From Zelonia costaricensis (taxonomy: Eukaryota; Euglenozoa; Kinetoplastea; Trypanosomatida; Trypanosomatidae), in contig JASAOO010003422.1 of assembly GCA_030849075.1 (NCBI GenBank), positions 1 to 58,510 of the forward strand: a DNA stretch of 58,510 bases, in the 5' to 3' direction. How positions within the stretch are numbered: the stretch's first letter is position 1; every line of letters starts with the position of its first letter. Shown here one piece after another: positions 21,501 through 28,734 of the stretch. Below the pieces are notes generated by a model. That model worked only from the letters and a program-made list of their open reading frames with translations. It searched no databases and had not been told where the DNA came from. The position numbers were made by a program, and so were the translations under genes.

Positions 21501-22447
21501 CCGATGCGGTGCCGGCCGCCACGTGCCGCCTCGACCCCGCACGCCGGCTCGAGCACTTCAGCGTGTACCACGGCCGCGGCGCCCTCATCGTCGTCACGCG
21601 TGACGCGAACGGCTGGCGCTGGGTCAACATTCTGGACAGCCGGTCGGCGAAGCCCATGATGCAGTCGTACGCAACGCTCGACTTTGCCGGCGAAGAGAAT
21701 GTGCAGGTGCTGCTCGTCGAGATCGAGAACGTGCTGCACCTGTACTTCCTCGGCTCCAACAACGGAGTGATCGGTCACTTCTTTGTCGAGGCAAACCTCG
21801 GCACTTCGAACGAGAGCAGCGTGCGCAAGCACCCCTGCTTCCGCGGACCGCGCTTCCACTTCACACCGTGCACCTTCCGCGGGTACGGTCGCTACCTGCC
21901 GCCGGCGCCGACGCTGAAGCAGGAGACGGGCTTCTTCAAGCGCCTCATGACGCTGCCGTGGGAGGACATCGCGCTGAAGCTCGAGTCCGAGACGCTGCGC
22001 GGCACCCGGGCGGGCGGGGCGGCATCGACGGCGGCGCCGCCCCAGACGTCCTCCTTCACCGCGCCGCCGACCGCCGCCAAGCCAGACCCGGAGCGGGAGC
22101 GACAGGAGCTGCTCGGCGCCAGCAACCGCGCGGCGGCCGGGCAGGCACCGCTACCGCCGGCTCGCCAGCCCGGCGTCACCGCGCCCACCGCCCCTGCTGC
22201 GGCCAGCGCCCCTGCGGCCGAGCCGCCTGGCGGCCGCTACGCACAGCTCAAGGCGATTGCGGAGCGCGAGAACGTGAGCCTGACAGAGGCGCGCCGCATG
22301 ATGAGCGAGAACGTGCGCAAGCTGCAGCAGCGCGGCGAGCGGTTGAACGAGATTCAGAACAAGTCCGCCGAGCTGGCGCAGACAGCCCTCACCTTCCAGG
22401 ACCTCGCCCGCCAGCTCAAGGAGAAGCAGCGCAGCAGCTGGCTGTAG
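18566..22447 (+). CDS. Tomosyn/Sro7-like protein with C-terminal R-SNARE motif and no membrane anchor
   Basis: This 1293-residue protein has a long beta-rich N-terminal region (about 15-1100) without obvious WD dipeptides but with beta-propeller-like alternation. A Pro/Ala-rich linker follows (about 1150-1225), and the last 60 residues form an R-SNARE motif. Counting from Arg1256 as the ionic zero layer, residues L1260, I1263, S1267, L1270, A1274, F1277, A1281 and L1284 occupy layers +1 to +8 with the same spacing as VAMP2. The protein ends QRSSWL with no transmembrane segment. Large propeller plus soluble R-SNARE is the architecture of tomosyn (STXBP5) and relatives, which bind Q-SNAREs and regulate fusion. 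The tomosyn assignment of the N-terminus is inference; a nucleoporin-like propeller was considered but does not explain the SNARE tail. The ATG at 18566 lies 96 nt after a strong pyrimidine tract with AG at 18468-18469. Confidence 0.82.
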   Translation: MFSQSSPAVDGAGSGAILPFRVGGNSTVVMSDYHICKYDAILGVLVCIGDDANVLVLGKEMCRELLPLPRGVHWLDAFVYTGTTSFLVMSSETLLCLDYSAGVAGDGDSALRCSGPAAQFTCLHVAQGLTCGAVGRKDGGVSYFRLDPVSNNPEERPQLRWTVMETNVLALCQPFCKDVAWPILDTSAASHDKFFANGSVLSIDSYPNNPNALIGVVAGVPGVCKWYVDEGRVSCFFDARSIAGKPDGLLATCRVTPGGVYVAAVTMHCTKILLWNENKKRRDKVAEIYWVVDLSQQISQGVPTAPSAGLADAFAYNEYRVGLNMARTALEDSFHSTNDKHSQMYMLLHGQRDILEVVIRLDDKQVMRQDAVIAHLNAYTAQHGVEAARSKKAPGAGGAGADAGAAAESAVDSYFNVFHVEPCVLSNYWTSGLADVDLEALFVTSEDGLRPILAKRNRQTGGIESIRELRELSAQAPWYPRALLLRLPENQIRALADEIQRTAVTSTWEKLLRGGDTLLRHALPDVEAKEVAGSDVAHLWRQSVMVTVTDAAQAVCLSPQSNEAFSVNSRALANCVPWSTLAIGQDAEGLVLETALPSLTTVFLPTEIILRVFSTESIMMIMKHDIRRNTGSLVLDLDRAALQLDGRGVPGKRMVQQAVLVNARLEPSTVTSKVSVYKDGKCVLLLLEDSSVALVDLSGKGDDGRPFILQVPAGLLPVGATIASLDAFWMANRSATGANNNTNGLLCLACLFHDRKGFLLWSLSEMRMIAYAHPEYAAAATRLMVTAAAQPPLPNLSGDVKSFEVALSVSSPVQNAGEYGSLTCCDALGAALMSMSLAFGVADGAAQAWCYRQSAEAGWVPLPQTSSTTKMLLLRCEVAGSSLEWSFVVGGAAVTTGSNPLQGSIVHVKTTWTPGRANLTYDTDAGEMRDYEISRDTSANDRIAPAIAFVGAHDISVVQVSAFFPPPGSPAGATVASAADAVPAATCRLDPARRLEHFSVYHGRGALIVVTRDANGWRWVNILDSRSAKPMMQSYATLDFAGEENVQVLLVEIENVLHLYFLGSNNGVIGHFFVEANLGTSNESSVRKHPCFRGPRFHFTPCTFRGYGRYLPPAPTLKQETGFFKRLMTLPWEDIALKLESETLRGTRAGGAASTAAPPQTSSFTAPPTAAKPDPERERQELLGASNRAAAGQAPLPPARQPGVTAPTAPAAASAPAAEPPGGRYAQLKAIAERENVSLTEARRMMSENVRKLQQRGERLNEIQNKSAELAQTALTFQDLARQLKEKQRSSWL

Positions 22448-23636
22448 GGGGAAAAAGGGGAACAGAAGGCGCGGATCTTGCTTCTTTTTTTTTTTCATTG
22501 GTGCTGCCCTCGCCCTCGTATACGGCGAGTTCCTGCAGTCCTTGCTTCTCGATCTGGATGTGCTTCCCGAACGCCAACGCTGAAAAAAAAAAAAACAGAA
22601 CAGAGAAGAGCTGCGCCTGGCCGCGGCGGCACCTTGAAAGTGGAGATGCAGCCGCCAGAGAATGAAGATGCGACTTGTCGCCGATGTTGAATGACTCGTC
22701 CTCTCATGCCCCTCCTTCTTTCTCGCCGGTCTTCGCTCCGTTTCTGTCGCGCTACCCCACATAAACACGCATACACCCCCCACACCCCTCACATCGCGAC
22801 CCACATACCCTTTCCCACCCCACCACTTCTATTAACATGGCCTGGACAGCCGCCTGGTGGCACATGGGTTGGCGCAAACCGGTCGGAGCGCGCCGGCCCC
22901 GCTACGGATCACGCGGCACGAGGGCGGGCGATCGGAGGAAGAGGTCTGCTCCACCAACGAAGCGGCACAAGCGTTCTGGGTGACGGAGGTCACCGACGAT
23001 TCGCTTGCCGTTGCAGACGGAGATCGGCTCAGCCGTGGCGCAGCGCGGCGCCGTGCCCGGCGCGGCACCCCGCTTCGCCCGCGGCGGACCCCCCGCCGGC
23101 TGCGGCGCCGCGAGTTAGGCGCCCGCCAACGCCGCGCGGGCCTCCCCAAAGCCCCACGCCGGGGCCGGGGCGCCGCCCCCCCCCGCCAAACAGCCCGGCC
23201 CCTCCCGCGGCCGCCACGCCCCAACCCCCCGCTGGGCCTTTGGGGGACGGGGGCCTGGGCCGCGCGGAGGAGGCGCTGGGCGGGTGGGGAGGGCCCAAGG
23301 CCGCCCCCCCCCCCTCCGCCGCGGGCCAGCCGCCGGGGGACGCGACCCCAAACGCCGAGGCACCCCCCAGCGCGCCGCCAGGCGTGCAGAACGAAACCGC
23401 CACGGACAAGCGAGTCCCGACGCCGCCCCTTCCAGTGCACCCGTGCGAGGCGGGAAGGGGAGCAAAACCGCCACCCTTCACCCTCAACGCGCTTCTCCAT
23501 CCTCCTTGTCCCCCTTCATGCTCACACCGTAGAGGAAAAACCCTAGCACAAAGTGCTGCAGACCACTTTCTGGGCGGCCCACACATTCGGATACACACAC
23601 TCATACACGACACAAAAAGCTGTAGCATTCGCATCT
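22448..23636. other. Spacer with GC-extreme block
   Basis: T and A runs near 22487-22496 and 22583-22595 are followed by a GC-extreme block at about 23030-23400. Open frames here are low-complexity. The longest protein-like one (from 22857) has no ATG. A 48-residue ATG ORF (22837-22983) encodes a very basic peptide with no known match. Confidence 0.5.
23489..23532 (+). promoter_or_regulatory. Candidate spliced-leader acceptor for Dpy-30 gene
   Basis: The pyrimidine-rich stretch at 23489-23520 is followed by ACACCGTAG (AG at 23531-23532), giving a 105-nt leader. Confidence 0.45.
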
Positions 23637-24038
23637 ATGGAAGATTCATCACAGCAGCTGGAGGGCGATAACAACGCGCTCCTCGTGCGTCTCATCGAAG
23701 AAGACCTGTTCCTCGACCACATCGACAAGTGCTCCGCCACGGGCGCTGCCAGCATCTCGGCCGACCAGCGCTACCTCGTCGAGAACGTTTTTCCGACGCT
23801 TGTGCATGCCCTACAGCAGCTCATCAAGCAGTACCAGCACCAGATCACGCCGAGCGGACCAGATGGCGCCATCACGGCCGCGACCGCTGCTTCCAGCAAG
23901 TCTCAAGCCGACCCCGTGATGTGGCTTGCTCAGTACCTCCTCCGCAACAACGCACGCAGCAGCACTTCACGGCTCGGACAGCACCCGTTTCAGGTTATCA
24001 ACCAGGCCGCTCTCAACAGGAACCAAAATGAGATTTAG
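23637..24038 (+). CDS. Small Dpy-30-motif protein
   Basis: This 133-residue acidic protein has a helical N-terminal half (NALLVRLIEEDLFLDHIDKC, then RYLVENVFPTLVHALQQLIKQ) and, at residues 92-105, DPVMWLAQYLLRNN. The latter matches the Dpy-30 dimerisation motif (P..WLA.YL..NN type). In eukaryotes such motifs dock on amphipathic anchoring helices and occur in histone methyltransferase complexes and many axonemal/radial-spoke proteins. A flagellar or scaffolding role is plausible but not shown. The ATG at 23637 lies 105 nt after an AG at 23531-23532 that follows a pyrimidine-rich stretch. The C-terminal tail after the motif is short and polar. The spacing to the next gene (473 nt) is the shortest in the window. 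Codon use is somewhat less GC-biased than in most neighbours, as in the next gene. Confidence 0.78.
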   Translation: MEDSSQQLEGDNNALLVRLIEEDLFLDHIDKCSATGAASISADQRYLVENVFPTLVHALQQLIKQYQHQITPSGPDGAITAATAASSKSQADPVMWLAQYLLRNNARSSTSRLGQHPFQVINQAALNRNQNEI

Positions 24039-24511
24039 AGCGTAGCTCAGGCGCCATCATCATGCTCATCTCTCCTTCTGTCAGAGCGAGGCGCAAGCGA
24101 CACGCCTGGCACTTGATGTACAAATCACGTTGCTTCTTCCACAAGGAAAAAAAAAAGCCAAAGCAAAGAGCAAAGAGAACGTTGAGGTGTTAGTGTCGTT
24201 TCTGCAAACACAACTTTCAGGCGTTCATGTCTGCCCGCTGCCGCCATATCCCCCTGGGACCGCACCAGCTGCCTTTTGCCCTCGGGCCTGTGAAGGGCCT
24301 CAGCAAGGCGGCGAAGCTGATTCCTTAGTCCTTTCCCCTCAATGGGTCACTCTCTGTCTATTTTCCGTCTTTTTGCTTCTCTCTCTTCCGGTTCTTTTTG
24401 TGCTGTACTACAGAATTGCTGCAGCGTGCGGCTGCACCTTTTCCGCGCTTTACAGCTTAAGGACACCCTCTGTTGTCCACGGCGTTCTCACCTTTTTTTT
24501 TTTTAATCCTC
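24039..24511. other. Short spacer
   Basis: Holds an A run (about 24145-24156), a pyrimidine tract with AG at 24454-24455 and a 12-nt T run at 24493-24504. No gene. Confidence 0.6.
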
Positions 24512-27500
24512 ATGGAAGTCGACTTGAGGGCCGTCTCAGATGCCCTCGACGGCATCCTGGCGGCGGCGCAGATTTCTGCTCCAAAGCATGCACCGTCTGC
24601 CATCATACAGCGGCGCCAGGCTCCGCCGACAGCACCCACTTTTTCCGCGAAGACCCCGCCACAACCCCCAAAAGGGGCTATAACGATGAGCACCGCATTC
24701 GTGTCCGGTGCGCAGCTGTCCAGCATCGCACCGAGCCACAAATCGCGCTTTGAGGCTGAGACGGAAAAGGCGCAGAGTGGCGCTGCAGAGACGAGGCGGT
24801 CGCCAGCCACGCGGCAACCGGCGCGGCGAGAAGCGGACAACCGGGCTCTTTTCATCCGCAGCACAGAAAGAGGCAGCCAATCGGCGCTGCCCTCCGCGTC
24901 GCGCGAGCGCACCACATCTAAGTCACCCAGTCCAAATCGTGGCAGCACGCGTTCTGCAACGACTGACTTCCTAGACCACGTGCGCCACGGCGAGCTCCTG
25001 CCCGTCAAGCTTGTAGAGGCGACGGGGCTCGGGAGTACGTCGGTGCTGTTGACCCCTCAAAACGCGGGGCGGCGCATGGAAAAGGGACTTGTCTCGTCAA
25101 AAAGCTGGGTCACCAACACGGCTTTGGCGCCGCAAGCCGTTGCACTTTTCGCCGTTGAAAGCCGCGACGGTTTGCTGCGTCGCAGGCAGGTGAAGGGTGG
25201 CGACAGCAGTGCCGGTGCGAACGCCGCAGTCGACCGATTCGAGGTTCAGAATCTTGCACTACTCATCTTGCTTGAGCACAGTGGCAACAATGTCCTGGGC
25301 GACGAAGTGCCGTTGTTCACTGTGGCCGTCGAGACATCCGCCGCTAAACACGAGGGCTTCGTCGTGTCAGCTTCCTCCGTGGTGGCTGCCGGTGCTGCGA
25401 CGAGCATTACTATTCCCGGAAACGCGCTAAACCGCTACCTGCGCGTTTTGATCACGCCTTCAGGCGGCGACTTGCATGCTAACTTAGTGAGGGTCAGGGC
25501 TATGTGTCTCGTACGCACCGATTCATATACGGTGGAGAAGAAACCAATAGCACCGCAGTCAGCTCGTATGTCGCTGGAGGAGGAGGTCGAGCAGGTGCTG
25601 CGTGAGGACTCCTTGCGGGCACCTCGCACCGCCGCAACTCTTTTGCAGGGTGCGACTCCAGCAGACCAAAATAGTCCAGTGCCTGCGAACAGTAGTGCCG
25701 CTGCTTTTTCCGGTCTCGCGGCGCCACCAGATGAGGCGCAGGGACAAAGCACCGTAGATGTAACGCCGCTGCCTTCATCGCCCTACCGTGGTGCTGGCGG
25801 CGCGGACGTCGCCGAGTTTGTCAGGACAGTGGCGCTTGCTCAAGCAGGCCGTCGCACTGGCGCGACTGCAGCACAGACGGCGATGTCCGTGCCAGAACTG
25901 GAATACAACTGGCTTGCAGATGAGTTTTTGTCCGCCGCCAATCCTGAACGAAAAAACTGCGGGCGGTATGCCGACGCCGCGGCTGACAAAAACGAGAAAT
26001 CCAACCCGGCAAGCAGCGGAACAGCCTTGAACGAGTACGTGGCGACACTGCAGGCGTGGAACGTGGCGCCAACGCTGACGTGTGATGCTGCCCTATCCTA
26101 CTGCCTTTCCACGACAACCGCGTTTTCTGTCAGTACACTTACAGAAGCGGCGCTGTTCGGCGATGAGGGGGCTCATCACTTTGCGCAGCCGTTCAAGCTA
26201 CAGCTTTGCGTGGTCAGCCTCGAGCGCTCGGCTGCACCTGCAGCTTTCTTGCCGCCAGTCCACGCACTGTCAGCGGTGGCAAATCACGCGTCCATCCTAG
26301 GCTGTTCGTTAGAGTTGCTGTTTACCTGTACGGAGTTTTCCGGGTTTGGCTGCGCGTTCAGGCCGCGGCGCGGGAGTGCTCAATCGGCGGATGAGCACGT
26401 GAAAGTCGCGATGCTCGTCCTTTCTCCGCCGAGCGTGACAGAGGGCGCGGAGGGTCGCGGGGCGCAGACGGCGTGTGAAGTGGTGCAGCGAGCTTTCAGC
26501 GTTTTTCAGCGCTCTGCTGGTGGTGGGAGCGGTGTGCTGCCAGCTTGTAATGGCACCGCACCAGCACCTTGCGGAGCTTTAAGGCTGGTACTCGACGGTA
26601 CATGCTGCTTTGATGCGCTGGCGCCTGTACTAGCGCGGTGGACGCAGGCCTCTGGCAGCCTTCGCTATTACGGAAGCGCACGGCAGCCGACTCTTCAAAT
26701 GCTCTTCTGGCCGCACTCTGTTTCCGAGCGGCGTGGCGATCCGGAAGCGCCGCCACGCAGCAACGCGCGCTGGTCCTCGCTTTGCCTCAGCTTTTCTGGA
26801 GCGTGGAAAAGCGAAGCGCAGAGTGAAAGCGGCGGGACAGACACGGTGGTGGCATTGGAGGTTGAGCAGGACGAGCCCGCAACGTTTGTGTGGCAGTCGT
26901 CACAGAGCGGGCTGCGGCTTGTCGTGACGGACGCACACATCGCTGGATGTCTCTCGCTCGTCGATGGCCTGATCGTGCCGTCTCCAGTGGTCAAACTCGT
27001 GCGCGGCTACGACAGCGCTGTGCGCGGGAGCGCCTCGAGGTCGCTGCCGCCCGTTGTGTCGCTTTGCGAGAGTCCGTGGCAGGAGCTGCTCGAGGCTGCG
27101 GTGCGTTTGGGCGATGGCCTTGGCGTCTCCTCCACCGCGGCGGCTACGGAGGGGCTCGCCGCATTTTTTGCGCTGCGACGACAAGTGACCGTCGCATACG
27201 CGTTTCATATTCTCAGCACGGCCTTCAAGCGTGGCTGGGCACGTGTCGGCGCTGGTATGCCACTCTGCGACGGTGAACTTTGCCTCATCGCGGACAAGCT
27301 GCAGCAGCAGCACGCGGTCGTGAGAGGTCATGCATTGACGGCGGAGAACGGTGCAGCTAATCGTGCTGTGGTCTTGCTGGACGAGGACGCTTTCATGGAC
27401 ACCCTTCTGCAGTGGAGTTATCCGTACCCGAGCGTCGTCGTGCTGCACTGCACTGACGTTGTGCACGCTGACACGGCAGGTGCTTGTGCCCCCATCCACT

Positions 27501-27583
27501 CAGTCAACGCAGGCACATTTTTCTCGGAGACAACCTTAACGCGCTTCACTGCTGTGGCGACGCCAAAGGCGGCTATCGCGTGA
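24512..27583 (+). CDS. Large protein of unknown function with atypical codon use
   Basis: This gene encodes 1023 residues with no recognisable family. The N-terminal 150 residues are polar and probably disordered (Pro/Ser/Arg-rich). Residues about 170-340 look folded and beta-rich (LPVKLVEATGLGSTSVLL, FEVQNLALLILLEHSGNN, NRYLRVLITPSGG), somewhat like a C2 or Ig-type beta-sandwich, but this is only an impression. A linker follows, then a large mixed alpha/beta region from about 500 to the end. There is no signal peptide or membrane span. Third positions look less G/C-biased than in neighbouring genes. The ATG at 24512 follows a 12-nt T run (24493-24504), but the next AG is inside the ORF (24517-24518). 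An AG at 24454-24455 after a pyrimidine tract would give a 57-nt leader. If the later AG were used, translation would begin at Met59 (24686). Confidence 0.72.
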   Translation: MEVDLRAVSDALDGILAAAQISAPKHAPSAIIQRRQAPPTAPTFSAKTPPQPPKGAITMSTAFVSGAQLSSIAPSHKSRFEAETEKAQSGAAETRRSPATRQPARREADNRALFIRSTERGSQSALPSASRERTTSKSPSPNRGSTRSATTDFLDHVRHGELLPVKLVEATGLGSTSVLLTPQNAGRRMEKGLVSSKSWVTNTALAPQAVALFAVESRDGLLRRRQVKGGDSSAGANAAVDRFEVQNLALLILLEHSGNNVLGDEVPLFTVAVETSAAKHEGFVVSASSVVAAGAATSITIPGNALNRYLRVLITPSGGDLHANLVRVRAMCLVRTDSYTVEKKPIAPQSARMSLEEEVEQVLREDSLRAPRTAATLLQGATPADQNSPVPANSSAAAFSGLAAPPDEAQGQSTVDVTPLPSSPYRGAGGADVAEFVRTVALAQAGRRTGATAAQTAMSVPELEYNWLADEFLSAANPERKNCGRYADAAADKNEKSNPASSGTALNEYVATLQAWNVAPTLTCDAALSYCLSTTTAFSVSTLTEAALFGDEGAHHFAQPFKLQLCVVSLERSAAPAAFLPPVHALSAVANHASILGCSLELLFTCTEFSGFGCAFRPRRGSAQSADEHVKVAMLVLSPPSVTEGAEGRGAQTACEVVQRAFSVFQRSAGGGSGVLPACNGTAPAPCGALRLVLDGTCCFDALAPVLARWTQASGSLRYYGSARQPTLQMLFWPHSVSERRGDPEAPPRSNARWSSLCLSFSGAWKSEAQSESGGTDTVVALEVEQDEPATFVWQSSQSGLRLVVTDAHIAGCLSLVDGLIVPSPVVKLVRGYDSAVRGSASRSLPPVVSLCESPWQELLEAAVRLGDGLGVSSTAAATEGLAAFFALRRQVTVAYAFHILSTAFKRGWARVGAGMPLCDGELCLIADKLQQQHAVVRGHALTAENGAANRAVVLLDEDAFMDTLLQWSYPYPSVVVLHCTDVVHADTAGACAPIHSVNAGTFFSETTLTRFTAVATPKAAIA

Positions 27584-28734
27584 GGGAACGGACACACCTC
27601 ACAAACCCCACGGAGTCACGAAGGCACTTCTGCTCTTTTGTTCGTCGTCGTTTTGTGGGTGGGTGAAGGGCGTGTGCCCCGCCCCCTGCCCCTCCCGGGC
27701 TCTTCTTCGACCCCTGCTAACTTGCCGCCTTTTTTCATAGATAGACTCAAAGAGCACAACTCTTCTGCTTCACCCTTGTCAGGTATTTCTCCTTTTTTGC
27801 GAACCCTTTGGGAGTTTCCCCGGCGCGTACCCCTGTGGTCCATCATTGACGTACGGCGCGCAAACCACAGTGCTCTTGCTTTTCCAACTCCACCCTCTTT
27901 GTGGCAGGTTTGCGGGCTCACCAATGCGCACCTCATAGAACCGCCGCGCTAGCGCCCATAGAGCGGAAGCTTGTGCGACTTCAGCAATTCAACCAAGCAA
28001 CAGCAAAAACGAATAAGGCTACCTTTGTGGCGAGCTACTCCTCCCTGCCGGAGGAGGCCGTTCCCTAACAGCCAACCACCTTCCCGGGCTTTGAAGCCGT
28101 TGCGTCCTTGCTCTTGTCCCTCTTCAATCTCGCCTACTTCCGCCACACCCACTCACCCCTCCCACACACACACGCTGAATAGCATCTGTACAACACTGCG
28201 ACGACATCCAAAAGAACACTCAAGGAGACGCTCGCGAGCAACAGGAGAAAAAGAAAGCACCAGCATACCAGAAAGCAGCCGTCGTGTAAGACCAGGCACC
28301 CACTGCCCTCCGCGCGCACCCACGTACTCGAGCCACGTTGCCCTTTCGACGGCAGCGCCGCTTTAACTCATAAATCGGCGTTCGACAATAAAAGGCAAGA
28401 ACAGACCACGCATTGATCCTTAAAGCAAGCAAGCAAACAACAACAAAAAAAAGAATCACCTGTTTGAACCGAGCTGTAGGTGACTCTGACACACACACAC
28501 ACACAGACCAAGAAAAAACACACACAACGCCCCCCCCCCCCCACAGTCATAGAAGCAGTGCCACCTAACTAAGTGCTTGTTGTTTCACTACGTTTCTTTT
28601 TTTTTTTTTCTGTGCTCGCCTGTCCTTCGCCACCATCCCCTGACTGGTGCGGCAAGAACGGGCAACTCCGATACCGAGTTTCTCTCTCCTTGTCATTCCC
28701 CTCTCCCCCTTCCGTCCGCCCCGCAAGCTCAACC
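27584..28734. other. Non-coding spacer
   Basis: Less GC-rich than most spacers. Holds a CA run near 28490-28504, a C13 run (28530-28542) and the T run upstream of the importin gene. No supported gene. Confidence 0.6.
28597..28656 (+). promoter_or_regulatory. Candidate spliced-leader acceptor for importin gene
   Basis: A 13-nt T run (28597-28609) and further pyrimidines precede the first good AG at 28655-28656, 79 nt before the ATG. Confidence 0.5.

Noticed and set aside
22857..23546. 229-codon open frame in the GC-extreme spacer
   Set aside because: It begins with GTG, contains no ATG, and most of it is Arg/Pro low-complexity; no supported start.
22691..23671. 326-codon ATG frame overlapping the Dpy-30 gene
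   Set aside because: Pro/Arg/Ala low-complexity, overlaps a better gene by 35 nt, no recognisable domain.
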